A stretch of DNA of 64,000 nucleotides from Octadecabacter antarcticus 307 (GTDB lineage Bacteria; Pseudomonadota; Alphaproteobacteria; Rhodobacterales; Rhodobacteraceae): contig NC_020911.1 of NCBI RefSeq assembly GCF_000155675.2, forward strand, positions 982,501 to 1,046,500, given 5' to 3'. Position 1 is the stretch's first letter. The number at the start of each line of letters is the position of its first letter. The notes under the pieces were generated by a model that saw only the letters and a program-made list of their open reading frames with translations, did not search any database and was not told the DNA's origin. The translations under genes and the position numbers were made by a program. Below, in pieces: positions 55,226 to 64,000 of this stretch.

Positions 55226-57710
55226 ATGTTATTGGAGCGCGAAGCCGAAAGGGGACCACTTCAAAACTTACTGAGGGAAGCCTCTAAAAGCCGAGGCCAT
55301 ACGGTTGTGATCAGCGGTGAGGCCAGGATCGGAAAGACTGCGCTTACCCGGACGTTTCTTAAAAATGCTGCACCTCTCAGCACGCGTGCTGAGAGGTGCG
55401 TGCGAAGACCTCTCAATCGCCGAACCGCTCGCCCCGCTAAGGGATCTTGCCCGTGAAGCGGATTGGGAACTGCCGCGCGATATCTCGTCTCAGGGTGATC
55501 GGCTGTCAGTCTTTTCTGAAGCGCTGGAGATTCTGACTGACACGGAACAACCGACCGTCGTGGTGATCGAAGATCTGCATTGGGCTGATGACGCGACCTT
55601 GGATTTTCTGCGGTTTCTGGCCCGACGGATCAAAGATCGACCCGTTTTGTTACTGCTGACCGTCTGGGACGACAGTCTGGAAAGCCGCCAGCATGTTCGA
55701 CGGGTAGTTGGGGCGCTGTCACCGGATACTATCACAAGAATGGTTTTGGCTCCGTTGTCAAAAGTGGCAGTCACCATCCTGTCTGACGGAGCGGAGCGAG
55801 ACGGTGAGGCGGTCTACAAAGTGGCGGGCGGAAATGCTTTCTATGTTACCGAGCTATTGCGCAGCAGCAATCGAAGTCTACCCCTTACGGTTCAGGATTC
55901 AGTTCTTGCGAGGGCCGAGGCATTGAGCCCGAAGGCGCGCCAGATCCTCGATGCCGTGTCAATCTTTGCGCGGCAGACCGAGACACGGATGATCGAGGTG
56001 CTTTGCCCCAGCGCAACTTTCCTCGTCGACATTTGCGTAAAGCTCGGCTTGCTCGAGGAGCATGGTGAGGTTCTGTCATTTCGTCATGAGCTTGCCCGGC
56101 AGGCGATTGAGGGCGAACTTTCCGGTGCTACGCGACGCGAGTTGAACGCAAGCATCTTGGCAGTTCTACTCGATCAGGGAAATGTGCAAAATGCCTATTT
56201 ACTGCACCACGCGGTTGCGGCTGGCGATAAAACTGCGATCCGCAGCCTCGTCCCTCAGGCAGCCAATGACGCGCTGCGGCTTGGTGCTTTGAGATAGGCC
56301 GCCGACTACTTAAAGCTGGCATTGGATCATTCGGGCCCGCTCTCCGAGGGGTGAACGTGCGGCGTGGTTACAAGAATATGCATGGACAAACTACCAGATC
56401 GGCCAAATCCCTGATGCGATCAGGGCCGAAAAGCAGGCGCTGGAATACTATGTGTCAGAGCGAGATATCACCCGCGAAGGGGACAGTTACCGCCGCCTTT
56501 CGCGGTTTTACTGGGTTGCAGCTGACGGCAATTCGGCTCGGAACTATGCTGACAAAGCTATTCAGACACTTGCCAGCCAGCGCGGCCCGGAACTGGCGAT
56601 GGCTCAGTCGACGGTTGCGCAACTTGCGATGCTGGACAACAATTACGATGCGGTCGTTGGCCCGTCGAATTCTGCTATGCAACTGGCAGAAGAATTTGAA
56701 CGGCCTGATATTCTCTCTCATAGTCTGAATAATCTTGGGATGTCCTTTGTCTGTACCGATCCAGACTATGGGCGCAGTCTGCTTCAACGCAGCTTGGACA
56801 CAGCCACCGAGATCAGGAGTTTCGACAACGCTGGCAGAGCGTACACCAACTTGGCATTCTTTGAATTAGCCCGCTTGAACTATCGACAAGCGATCGACTT
56901 TGCTCGGCAGCGGGTACAGTTTTGTCGTGATACAGATCAGGAGGGTATGGCGACTTATCTGAGTGGCGCTGTCGCATGGGCGCAGATTCAACTTGGCCAG
57001 TACGATGACGCTTTTGATCAAGCGCGCCAGACTTACAGTCTCGAGGCAGATATGGCCATCTCCAACCCCCAAGCCTTCAGCTCTGCGATTTCAATTCTGT
57101 GGATCTCCATGCGCCGGGGCGACGGTCCCGGAGTAGAGGCTTTCGAGGTCTTGCAATCGTTCATCGTGGGTATGGATGAGATGCAGCGGCTCTGCGTCTA
57201 TGCAAAGGTTATGGCGGAAAGGGCATGGCTCGGCCTTGAGCCGCGAGAGCGGGCGATCGAAATTCTGTCCGACGTCGTCGCAAAGGTTAACGACATCTGC
57301 CATGTGCCCTTTGTGGTTTTGTGGCTTCACAAATTAGACCCTGGGTGCTCGCTGCCCTCTTCAAATTACTTGTTAGAACCTGTTCGTCTACAGATTTCCG
57401 GCCGGTGGCGGGAAACCGCGAATGCCTGGGCTGCCAAAGGCGGTTCAGCGCGATATGCGCGAAGTCGGGTATTGGGTTCACGTCGACTGGGCCACGACAG
57501 TCAACGCTTAAGAACCCAGCCGGCCTGACACGGCGCCAGATGGACGTGCTGAAAACCCTGAACGAGGGCATGTCCAACGCCGAGATTGCAGCGCGCCTTT
57601 TCGTCGCGCCAAAACCGGTTGACCACCATGTTTCGGCCATTCTGTCGAAGCTTGATGTCTGGTCACGAGGCGAGGCAGCAGCGCTGGCTCGGGAAGCTGG
57701 CTGGTTCTAG
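55226..57710 (+). pseudogene. LuxR-family AAA-ATPase regulator, multiply broken
   Basis: In order: a P-loop (VVISGEARIGKTALTRTFL; GEAGIGKT expected), a shifted frame with RVLRGACEDLSIAEPLAPLRDLA and IEDLHWADDATLDFLRFLARR (Walker B), a TAG at 56295, another shift at about 56,350, a TPR-like region (QTLASQRGPELAMAQSTVAQLA ...), a further shift near 57,450, and a LuxR HTH at the end (LTRRQMDVLKTLNEGMSNAEIAARLF). Together this is a LAL/MalT-like regulator of about 820 residues, dead by at least three frameshifts and one stop. Confidence 0.85.
55370..55399. repeat. 30-bp perfect palindrome at a frameshift
   Basis: GCACCTCTCAGCACG is followed directly by its own reverse complement. The LuxR-like frame shifts exactly here; restoring two bases (GC) in the centre gives the expected AAPLSARVLRGAC. 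The palindrome probably arose by templated correction of an imperfect inverted repeat. Confidence 0.75.
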
Positions 57711-57867
57711 ATATCCTCGCTTGAATGCTTGGTTCTGTTTGTGTTTCCGCGCATAGGCTCGTCGAAGGCAAATGGCTGCTTTCTCAACTTTAGTACTTTG
57801 GTGAGATTTGCCATTGAATGGCCACTATGTCCGGCGGATCTTGATGCGTAGCGCTGCGAAGATCTTG
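57711..57867. other. 157-bp region before an IS-derived block
   Basis: No gene recognised after the stop of the broken LuxR-type gene. It leads into the repeated IS-derived block at 57,868. Confidence 0.3.
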
Positions 57868-58010
57868 TGTGGATGGCTCCTGCATAGCAAGACATATTTG
57901 ATCAGATTTGTGCATTTGTCAGAAGCAGTCATGTGTTCCCGCTGCCCGGCAGTTGATTGCAAGGCAATCAATGAGAGGGGCCTGTTTGCGCGGTTTTTGA
58001 CCGCTGGCCC
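57868..58010 (-). repeat. IS-derived block, copy 2 (matches 28,021-28,165)
   Basis: Nearly identical to copy 1 and includes the same hairpin insert. The minus frame reads KNRANR, the insert, then REHMTASDKCTNLIKYVLLCRSHPHKIFAAL. Beyond CTGGCC it continues CTGATGGATTCC where copy 1 has hairpin insert 2. Confidence 0.6.
57943..57981 (+). repeat. hairpin insert, copy 13 (same site as copy 1)
   Basis: Left end TGCCCGGCAG, stem TTGATTGC/GCAATCAA, loop AAG, tail TGAGAGGGGC. Same insertion point and core as copy 1, so the two were duplicated together with their host IS. Confidence 0.78.
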
Positions 58011-58149
58011 TGATGGATTCCGCAAACCGAGTCCCTATCAGCTTTGCGGGCTATGTCGCCCGGGACCTTCGACGGGGTGTCCTGGTTTTGGCGGCAGACT
58101 TATGCACCATCATCTCGCGGGTTTTGCTAACTCTTTGTTCTTTCTCCCT

Positions 58150-59205
58150 TTAGGCCGTGCGCGGTGTATAAGGTTGGTTGCGGGTTAAAACGGCCCAGAC
58201 AATCCTTGCCGTTTTATTGGCCATAGCGACTGTTGCGACGCGCGCAGGTTTTCGTTCCAGCAGCGATATCAGCCATTTGCTGGCGCGCTCCGGGTGCGAC
58301 TTGGTCTGTCGGACGAGCGACGTCATGCCAACGACCAACAATGATCTTAAGTATTGATCACCCATTTTTGTAATGCGCCCCAGTTTCTCTTTCCCGCCGC
58401 TGGACTTGTTTGCGGGCGTCAAACCCAGCCATGCTGCAAGCTCGCGGCCATTGCGGAACTGATGACCATCACCAATGCTGGCGATGATTGCCGAGGCTGT
58501 CACCACGCCAACGCCCGGTATGGTGCGCAATAAACGGACACGTGCATCTTCCTTGGCGACCAGCTTGAGCCGATCTTCATACCATCGGACCCGAGCGTGG
58601 AGTGCCATAAGATGTTCGCTAAGATTATGGATCACCTCATTGGCAATCTCGGGCAGATCTAGCACTTCGCCTACTAAAATATCCTCTGCAAATCCGATGA
58701 CCCGCGCGAGGCCCTTCGCGATGTAAACGCCGAACTCAGCGACCAGGCCACGCAAGCCATTGATCAACTGGGTGCGTTGTCGGACAAGCAGAGCCCGTGC
58801 GCGATGGAGCGACAGCAGAGCTTGTTGCTCAACGGTTTTTATTGCAACAAACCGCCCTCTCGGTGAATGCAAGCTTCACCTGCCGGCAATGATCGTCGGA
58901 CGGGTCACCGCTTCACAAATCGCCTCCGCATCGATCGCATCAGACTTGCCGCGCTTAACGTATGGCTTGACATATATCGGCGGGATCAGCCGAACATCAT
59001 GGCCCAACGCCGTGAGTTCCCGGGCCCAATGATGCGCGCTGCTGCAGGCTTCCATACCAATCAGGCAGGGCTCAATCTTGGAGAAGAACGGCAACAGCTG
59101 TGCCCGTCTCAAAGGCCTGTTGAAGGCGACCTCTTCGTCTTCTGTGATCCCGTGAACTTGAAAAACGTTTTTGGCCAGGTCGAGGCCGATTGTTGTAACT
59201 TGCAT
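58150..59205 (-). pseudogene. IS110-family transposase split by a hairpin insert
   Basis: The N-terminal DEDD part (MQVTTIGLDLAKNVFQVHG ... KRGKSDAIDAEAICEAVTRPT) and the C-terminal part (RFVAIKTVEQQALLSLHRARALL ... IPGVGVVTASAIIASIGDG ... ELAAWLGLTPANKSSGGKEK) are both well kept. Between them lies a 36-bp insert that is in frame but carries a TGA. Without it the gene would be a normal IS110 transposase of about 340 residues. Confidence 0.88.
58856..58891 (-). repeat. hairpin insert, copy 14
   Basis: Exactly 36 bp relative to the host frame (TRPTMRFVAIK); the host reads ACGAT^GCGG. Coding direction: CATTGCCGGCAG, stem GTGAA/TTCAC around GCTTGCA, tail CGAGAGG. It introduces a TGA into the IS110 gene. 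Confidence 0.82.
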
Positions 59206-59218
59206 GGGGTGGCTCCTC

Positions 59219-59434
59219 TCATATGCAGATATCTGCTATCTGTCGGCTGCCAAAGAATGGATATTTCGTAAATATCCGATCAATCTCATGCATCAGCTTA
59301 AGCGTCTCAGCATTCACCCCAACTGGTGTGTAATAGATCGACGAACGGCTGATCTTGAGCAGCTTACACTGGCGCGTCAGGCTCAGTTTTGTGTTCTCTT
59401 TGCGGATCATCTCGCGGCGTTTTGATGGGCTCAC
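59219..59434 (-). pseudogene. IS3-family orfB, N-terminal fragment
   Basis: MSPSKRREMIRKENTKLSLTRQ ... EIDRIFTKYPFFGSRQIA then stop. This is the first 65 residues of an IS3 orfB, cut where the IS110 element begins. It belongs with the orfA just upstream on the minus strand. Confidence 0.78.
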
Positions 59435-59739
59435 CCTGGTGAATTCGCTTTAGCGAAATAAGCTGTCTTCAGCCCTTGTGACAAAAAAACGTTCTCCACC
59501 GCTAACTGACCAATCTTGGCGTGCAGCTCTTTAATCTCACCGGCCTTGTTCTCAGCCTTTTTGACCTTGTCGGTAAAAAAACCAGCCATGCCTTCGATCG
59601 CCTGTCGTTTCCATGTGCTCACCTGCGTTGGGTGGAGCTGCCGCTTGGCCGCAATCTCCTGAACCGTCTTGTCACCGCGCAGCGCCTCAATCGCCACAGT
59701 AGCTTTAAAGCTGTCTGAAAAGTTCCGTCGCTTTGTCAT
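59431..59739 (-). CDS. IS3-family orfA
   Basis: About 102 residues: MTKRRNFSDSFKATVAIEALRGDKTVQEIAAKRQLHPTQVSTWKR, then a coiled C-terminal helix ending LSQGLK. Downstream of LK an unusual TAYFAKANSPG tail precedes the stop. It comes from about 31 bp with a small palindrome (TTCGC-TAAA-GCGAA), possibly another short insert of a different type. The partner orfB is truncated. Confidence 0.75.
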   Translation of the reverse strand: MTKRRNFSDSFKATVAIEALRGDKTVQEIAAKRQLHPTQVSTWKRQAIEGMAGFFTDKVKKAENKAGEIKELHAKIGQLAVENVFLSQGLKTAYFAKANSPG

Positions 59740-59802
59740 CCTCGTATCCATTCGTTCGTGTTGGATACATCTTAGCACGCTGTCCAGTTTTGCCGGACCA
59801 CT

Positions 59803-59838
59803 TCACTCGTGCATTGCTGCGCAATGCCCTGCCTGGCT
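59803..59838 (-). repeat. hairpin insert, copy 15 (degenerate)
   Basis: Plus strand CACTCGT, stem GCATTGC/GCAATGC with loop TGC, then CCTGCCTGGC. It matches the family layout with changes in both ends (CACTCG for CCTCTCG, CTGGC for CGGGC). It lies at the boundary between the IS3 orfA side and IS5 remnants. Confidence 0.6.
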
Positions 59839-60035
59839 GCAGATGCATTGTATGAAACTACTCGGTCAGAGCTTGGCAGCGCGCGACTTCGACCGGCAAG
59901 TTGCGGAAATCCAAATCCGCGCAGCGATACTCAATGGCTTCACTGCACTTGGCATCCCCAGAACCGTTGTCGTAGCATAGCTCCATCAGGGGTAAGGGGA
60001 AGTCAGACCTCATGCTGCCTTGTGCAACAAAGCCC
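59839..60035 (+). mobile_element. 3' end of an IS5-type element
   Basis: The frame reads CMKLLGQSLAARDFDRQVAEIQ then IRAAILNGFTALGIP, the C-terminus of an IS5-type transposase, and the sequence ends TTGTGCAACAAAGCC, the classic terminal repeat of that group. The rest of the element is missing. It directly abuts the truncated iron-binding-protein gene. Confidence 0.75.
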
Positions 60036-60387
60036 ATCGCTGCGCAAAGACGTGGACGGCCTGAGCGGTGATGCACTTGCCAATATTGGCTGGGTGTTTC
60101 CTGCGCAAAATGCAGAAGGTGCGCACATGAACCTGTCTGGTGGTGGTGTGGCTGCTCATTCGCCAAACCGCGATAATGCTGTGACGTTCATGGAATACCT
60201 CACGTCCGATCAGGCGCAGCAGTATTTCAGCGCTGGTAACGACGAATATCCTGCAGTGCCAGGCGTTGGGTTGTCACCATCTTTTGCTGCGTTGGGTCTA
60301 TTCCGTCCCGACGCGGTTGATCTGACCGAAGTGGCGAAGAATGTGCCAGAGGCGCAGATGATTTTTAACCAAGTTGGTTGGGAATAA
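60036..60387 (+). pseudogene. ferric-iron ABC transporter binding protein, C-terminal fragment
   Basis: About 115 residues remain: ALANIGWVFPAQ, GAHMNLSGGGVAAHSPNRDNA, FMEYLTSDQAQQYF and FNQVGWE. This is the C-terminal third of a FbpA/FutA-type periplasmic Fe(3+)-binding protein. Its 5' two thirds were removed by the IS5-type insertion. The permease and ATPase genes of such a system are not in the window. Confidence 0.82.
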
Positions 60388-60413
60388 GCTCTTTTATTAA
60401 CGATTGAGAGAAG

Positions 60414-60440
60414 GGGTGCCATGTAAATGGCGCCCTTTTT
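60414..60440 (+). terminator. Rho-independent terminator
   Basis: GGGTGCCAT pairs with ATGGCGCCC (one G-T) around GTAA and is followed by TTTTT. It lies 27 bp after the stop of the truncated iron-binding-protein gene. Confidence 0.8.
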
Positions 60441-60486
60441 GCATGCGGGAGTGCTGGCCCTTCCATTAAGTCTAAATTAGATATGT

Positions 60487-60501
60487 TGACTGTTTTAATC
60501 A
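60487..60501. promoter_or_regulatory. possible IRO box (iron-responsive element)
   Basis: TGA-N9-TCA (TGACTGTTTTAATCA) matches the iron-responsive box described for the RirA regulator of Rhizobiales and Rhodobacterales. It lies about 40 bp before the first gene of the imelysin cluster, in promoter position. Short consensus sites occur by chance, so this is a prediction. Confidence 0.5.
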
Positions 60502-60539
60502 GGATTGACATGCCTGACTAAATTACTCATGTATTGTGT

Positions 60540-61034
60540 ATGAAGCATAAAACCATCTCCCGTGGCGGTGCGCCTGTTGGTCATCTTGGCGAACTTGGCC
60601 CGATTGAAGCCAGCGCCATTATTTATTGGCGACTCTGGGCCGAGGGGACGGACGGGCAACGTCGTGTTCAATCCGATTTCCGCAGTGTTTTAGGTGAAAC
60701 CGTTGGTTTTGAGGCGGTTCACGCTTTGGCCCAGATTTTCGATATGTGCGCCCGCCATTGCCGTCGTCCACTGATGCGGCATGGATTGGCATGTAAATGC
60801 ATCGGCGCCGACGAAAGCTGTTTCGCGAACTTCATCGGCTACGCGTCTGAATGCAAACGCGAAGACGCGGCCTTGATTGCGTCGCTAATGGTTGATCCGA
60901 ACCTGTGCATACCGATGGCGGCCTTGGCGCAGACGTTTGGATTGGCATTGCGCCGCATGACGCTCGCACCGCTGCCGGCCGATCTGAAGTTTACTTTGAA
61001 CGATATCAATACCACCTCAAAAACTATTCATTAA
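60540..61034 (+). CDS. hypothetical protein heading the imelysin operon
   Basis: A 164-residue protein with several cysteines in its middle (MCARHCRRPLMRHGLACKCIG ... SCFANFIGYASECKRED), which could bind metal. No signal peptide or membrane helix is visible. I do not recognise the family by name. It lies 9 bp before the imelysin gene and behind a possible iron box, so an iron-related regulatory role is plausible. I start at ATG 60540; TTG 60534 is an alternative. Confidence 0.7.
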   Translation: MKHKTISRGGAPVGHLGELGPIEASAIIYWRLWAEGTDGQRRVQSDFRSVLGETVGFEAVHALAQIFDMCARHCRRPLMRHGLACKCIGADESCFANFIGYASECKREDAALIASLMVDPNLCIPMAALAQTFGLALRRMTLAPLPADLKFTLNDINTTSKTIH

Positions 61035-61043
61035 GGAACCGAT

Positions 61044-62303
61044 ATGAAAAAGATTCTACTTTCAACAGCGCTGACATTTGTCGCACCAATAGCGTTTGCC
61101 GCTGGCCATGCGCAGGACGTGTTGACGACATATTCCAACATTGCCGAGGCGAACTATCAGGACAGTCTGACGACAGCACAGACGTTGCAGACGGCCGTCA
61201 ATGCGCTGATCGTGGACCCGACCGAAATCAACCTACAAGCCGCCAAGGCCGCATGGTTCGCCGCGCGTGTGCCTTACCAACAGACCGAAGTGTACCGTTT
61301 TGGCAATTCAATCGTTGACGATTGGGAAGGCAAAGTGAATGCGTGGCCGCTTGACGAGGGGCTGATCGATTATGTGGATGCGTCCTACGGCGGCCCATCT
61401 GATGAAAACAAATTTGCAGCGCTGAATGTCATCGCAAACCCGACATTCACGTTGTCTGGTGCTAATATTGATGCGTCTGCGATCACGCCAGATTTCCTTG
61501 AAGGTCAGTTGCATGAGGCTGACGGCGTCGAATCCAACGTTGCGACTGGCTACCACGCTGTTGAGTTCCTTTTGTGGGGCCAAGACCTGAATGGCCACGG
61601 TACGGGGGCTGGCATGCGCCCGGCGACGGATTACGCCATGGGCGACGATTGCACGAACGGCAATTGCGACCGTCGCGGTGATTACCTGCAGGCGGCCACA
61701 GATTTGCTGGTGGCTGACCTTGAATGGATGGCTGAACAATGGACGGAAGGCGGCGACGCACGCGCGTCCGTCATGGCGGATGAGGATGCGGGCATTGCGA
61801 CAATCTTGACCGGCATGGGATCGTTGTCATACGGCGAAACGGCGGGCGAACGCATGCGCCTTGGCGTGATGCTGAACGACCCCGAAGAAGAGCATTCCTG
61901 CTTTGCCGACAACACCCATAACGACCATTACTACAATGGTGTGGGCGTACAGAACGTCTATCTGGGCAGCTACACACGTATTGATGGCACGGTTGTGTCA
62001 GGCGCGTCCCTCGCTGATCTGGTCGCAGGATCTGACGGTGATCTGGACACTGAAATGCGCACCAAACTGTCCGCCACGATCCGCGAATTGGGTGATATCA
62101 AGCATGCCGCTGAGGCGGGTTTTGCCTACGACATGATGCTCGAAGCGGGTAATGCAGCCGGCGAAGACCTGATCATGGGAGGTGTGAACGCCTTCATCGA
62201 TCAGACGCGGTCTATCGAACGTGTGGTTGCGGTTCTGGGCGTTGATGCCGTTGGGATTGAAGGGTCCGACAGCCTTGATGATCCGGACGCTGTGTTCCAG
62301 TAA
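61044..62303 (+). CDS. imelysin family protein (iron-regulated, periplasmic)
   Basis: A 419-residue protein with a signal peptide (KKILLSTALTFVAPIAFAAG). The imelysin signature GxHxxE is in ATGYHAVEFLLWGQD, and the helical repeat structure of the family follows. Imelysins bind metal and function in iron uptake, often beside di-haem oxidoreductases, as here. AAGGAAC precedes the ATG. Confidence 0.9.
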   Translation: MKKILLSTALTFVAPIAFAAGHAQDVLTTYSNIAEANYQDSLTTAQTLQTAVNALIVDPTEINLQAAKAAWFAARVPYQQTEVYRFGNSIVDDWEGKVNAWPLDEGLIDYVDASYGGPSDENKFAALNVIANPTFTLSGANIDASAITPDFLEGQLHEADGVESNVATGYHAVEFLLWGQDLNGHGTGAGMRPATDYAMGDDCTNGNCDRRGDYLQAATDLLVADLEWMAEQWTEGGDARASVMADEDAGIATILTGMGSLSYGETAGERMRLGVMLNDPEEEHSCFADNTHNDHYYNGVGVQNVYLGSYTRIDGTVVSGASLADLVAGSDGDLDTEMRTKLSATIRELGDIKHAAEAGFAYDMMLEAGNAAGEDLIMGGVNAFIDQTRSIERVVAVLGVDAVGIEGSDSLDDPDAVFQ

Positions 62304-62385
62304 ACGGTCCTAACGTCTGAAAATTTCGGCATGCGCGGCAACACATCGCAGCGCATGCCGTTATTACTGTTGCGACGGATAAGAC

Positions 62386-63921
62386 ATGAAAACTCGATCC
62401 TTATTTGCTTTTATGATTGTCCTGCTTGCGGCACCTTTTGTGGCGGCCGAAGTGGATCGTTACGCCACTATTGCGGGCGATCCACACTTAAACGTCGTGC
62501 CACGCACCGACGCGGAACAGATTCGGGTCGTGGACATTGTCGCATTTCCAACCCAATTTACAGCATCGCAACGGTTCGAGGGACGCCCAGCGGGGGCCGC
62601 GACTGTTCGTGTTACGCCCGATGCAAACGCGTTCAGTCAGCCATCCGAAAACCTGTCCTTTGATGACGAGCTGAATTTCAGGGTCGGCAACGGATTGTTC
62701 CGCAAAATTTGGGTGTCATCGCCGTCATCAACTTTGGCGTCTGACGGTTTGGGGCCATTGTTCAACGCGCGATCCTGCCAGAGATGCCACATCAAAGATG
62801 GCCGTGGTCATGTGCCAGAAGGACCAAACGACACCGCGATTTCGATGTTCTTGCGCGTGTCTGTTCCGGACGTTGCGGCCACTTTGCATGCCATTGATGG
62901 CTATCACGGTACAGCACCTGATCCAAATTACGGCGAACAATTGCAAGACTTCTCACTGCCCGGGATTGCACCTGAATACAGCCTGCACATTACATATGAA
63001 GACATCGAAGTGCAAATGGCAGGCGGCGAGGTTGCGACGTTGCGCGCGCCGACCTACACGGCTGCCAACCTCGGTTACGGCCCATTGGCGAGTGGCGCAA
63101 TGTTGTCGCCGCGCATCGCGCCACAGATGATCGGTTTGGGCCTGCTCGAGGCTATTCCAGCGGTGGATATCCTTGCGCTGGCCGACCCTAATGATCTGGA
63201 CAATGACGGCATTTCAGGACGCCCGAATATTGTCTGGTCGCTGGAGTTTGATCGCCCCATGTTGGGCCGTTTTGGCCTAAAGGCTGGATCGCCGAGCATA
63301 GTGGAACAGTCCGCCAGCGCATTCGCAGGCGACATCGGCATCTCCAATCCCTTGCATCCCAATGGCGCAGGCGAATGCATGCCCGCCCAGACTGATTGTG
63401 TCAACGCGCCCCACGGAGACGGCGATGCGCGCGGGTTTGAAATCGACCAAGAAATCCTTGATCTTGTGACATTCTATAGCCGTAATTTGGGCGTTCCTGC
63501 GCGGCGCAATATGGACGATCCGGATGTGCTGCGCGGCAAGGATTTGTTTTACAATGCAGGCTGCGTCGCGTGCCATCAGCCATCGTTCGTGACCAATCGA
63601 CTTGCGGGTCAACCTGCGCAAAGCTTCCAACTGATCTGGCCCTACACAGATATGTTGCTGCATGACATGGGCGACGGGTTGGCCGACAATCGCCCCGAAG
63701 CCGTGGCAAACGGGCGCGAATGGCGCACGCCGCCACTTTGGGGCATCGGGCTGACTGAACAGGTTTCTGGACATACACAATTCTTGCACGACGGGCGCGC
63801 ACGATCCTTGTTAGAAGCGGTGTTGTGGCATGGCGGCGAAGCCCAAGCCACGCGCGACCGTGTGGTTGAAATGTCGCCGGATGACCGCGCGGCACTGCTA
63901 AAATTCCTGGAGAGTCTTTGA
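62386..63921 (+). CDS. di-haem oxidoreductase family protein (DUF1111)
   Basis: A 511-residue periplasmic c-type cytochrome with signal peptide (LFAFMIVLLAAPFVAA). Two haem motifs are visible: CQRCH in FNARSCQRCHIKDG (about residue 130) and CVACH in NAGCVACHQPS (about residue 390). It is the second gene of the iron cluster; the family, sometimes called thiol-oxidase-like, probably oxidises a substrate while the imelysins handle metal. The stop is followed immediately by the next gene. Confidence 0.9.
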   Translation: MKTRSLFAFMIVLLAAPFVAAEVDRYATIAGDPHLNVVPRTDAEQIRVVDIVAFPTQFTASQRFEGRPAGAATVRVTPDANAFSQPSENLSFDDELNFRVGNGLFRKIWVSSPSSTLASDGLGPLFNARSCQRCHIKDGRGHVPEGPNDTAISMFLRVSVPDVAATLHAIDGYHGTAPDPNYGEQLQDFSLPGIAPEYSLHITYEDIEVQMAGGEVATLRAPTYTAANLGYGPLASGAMLSPRIAPQMIGLGLLEAIPAVDILALADPNDLDNDGISGRPNIVWSLEFDRPMLGRFGLKAGSPSIVEQSASAFAGDIGISNPLHPNGAGECMPAQTDCVNAPHGDGDARGFEIDQEILDLVTFYSRNLGVPARRNMDDPDVLRGKDLFYNAGCVACHQPSFVTNRLAGQPAQSFQLIWPYTDMLLHDMGDGLADNRPEAVANGREWRTPPLWGIGLTEQVSGHTQFLHDGRARSLLEAVLWHGGEAQATRDRVVEMSPDDRAALLKFLESL

Positions 63922-64000
63922 ATGAAATTAGCAATCGCACTTATCCTCGCGCCTGTCGTCGTCACCGCAGATTCACGCGTGGACGCAGTGTTAGATGATC
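63922..64000 (+). CDS. exported protein, probably second imelysin (cut by window edge)
   Basis: The ATG follows directly on the TGA of the di-haem gene. Only 26 codons are seen: a short signal-like stretch (MKLAIALILAPVVVTADS) and the beginning of a mature part. In related clusters the next gene is a second imelysin family protein, which is my guess; the visible part cannot prove it. Confidence 0.5.
   Translation, partial: MKLAIALILAPVVVTADSRVDAVLDD

Noticed and set aside
55370..55399. Counting the 30-bp palindrome as a member of the hairpin-insert family
   Set aside because: It shares CCTCTCA/TGAGAGG by appearance, but the bases fit the normal coding sequence of the regulator; the change is a 2-bp loss rather than an insert of about 39 bp.
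59200..59240. Possible additional hairpin insert (GCAGATATCTGC followed by TGAGAGG)
   Set aside because: The GAGAGGAG is better explained as the ribosome site of the IS110 transposase, and the left part is normal IS3 orfB coding sequence up to the IS junction.

Overview
The window looks like a chromosomal segment of a marine alphaproteobacterium of the Rhodobacteraceae (Roseobacter group). This rests on gene content: a DUF1467 protein directly after methylmalonyl-CoA epimerase, a stand-alone BrnA-like protein, a class II histone-deacetylase-like enzyme, a TRAP transporter with a hydantoinase A/B fusion, and an imelysin / di-haem oxidoreductase cluster. The density of decayed insertion sequences resembles Octadecabacter-like genomes, but that assignment is inference only.

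Layout. Positions 1-25,600 are mostly ordinary core genes: a ketoacyl synthase III-like enzyme, carB, aspS, a DUF1800/DUF1501 pair, mce, a nitroreductase, an M48 lipoprotein, a hemolysin III homologue, dgkA and rimO. Inside this block sits a small AT-richer island (22,853-24,116). It carries a dCMP deaminase and a divergent, membrane-anchored dUTPase/dCTP-deaminase-fold gene interrupted by one in-frame TAG. Positions 25,600-29,190 hold an intact IS1595-type element with matching ends and flanking direct repeats, a pirin, and a decayed IS3 transposase. Positions 29,190-34,100 are a TetR-controlled RND efflux pair. Positions 34,566-43,597 form a LysR-linked catabolic operon (D-glutamate-cyclase-like protein, TRAP transporter, oxoprolinase/hydantoinase, DUF2848), probably for D-glutamate or 5-oxoproline-type compounds. 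Positions 44,386-50,538 are a cyanate/nitrate-type ABC transporter with cynS, a DUF1348 protein and a divergent NtrC-like regulator whose GAFTGA loop is degenerate. Positions 50,900-60,035 are an IS graveyard (IS1182, IS407-type IS3, another IS3, IS110, IS5 remnants) with a broken LuxR-type regulator in the middle. Positions 60,036-64,000 hold a beheaded ferric-iron binding protein and an iron-related imelysin operon.

The most unusual signal is a family of short palindromic inserts, 36-41 bp and most often 39 bp, found at 15 positions (14 independent sites). Reading one way, each has a left end TGCC(N)GGCAG (itself a small palindrome), then a hairpin whose stem sequence differs between copies, then a tail YGAGAGG(GG). 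Every recognisable copy lies inside transposase genes or IS remnants, never in the roughly 40 kb of other genes. Where the uninterrupted host reading frame can be guessed from the IS family, the insert drops cleanly between two host bases, often in an AT^G context. Several 39-bp copies keep the frame open, while others stop or shift it. I do not recognise this as a named repeat family.
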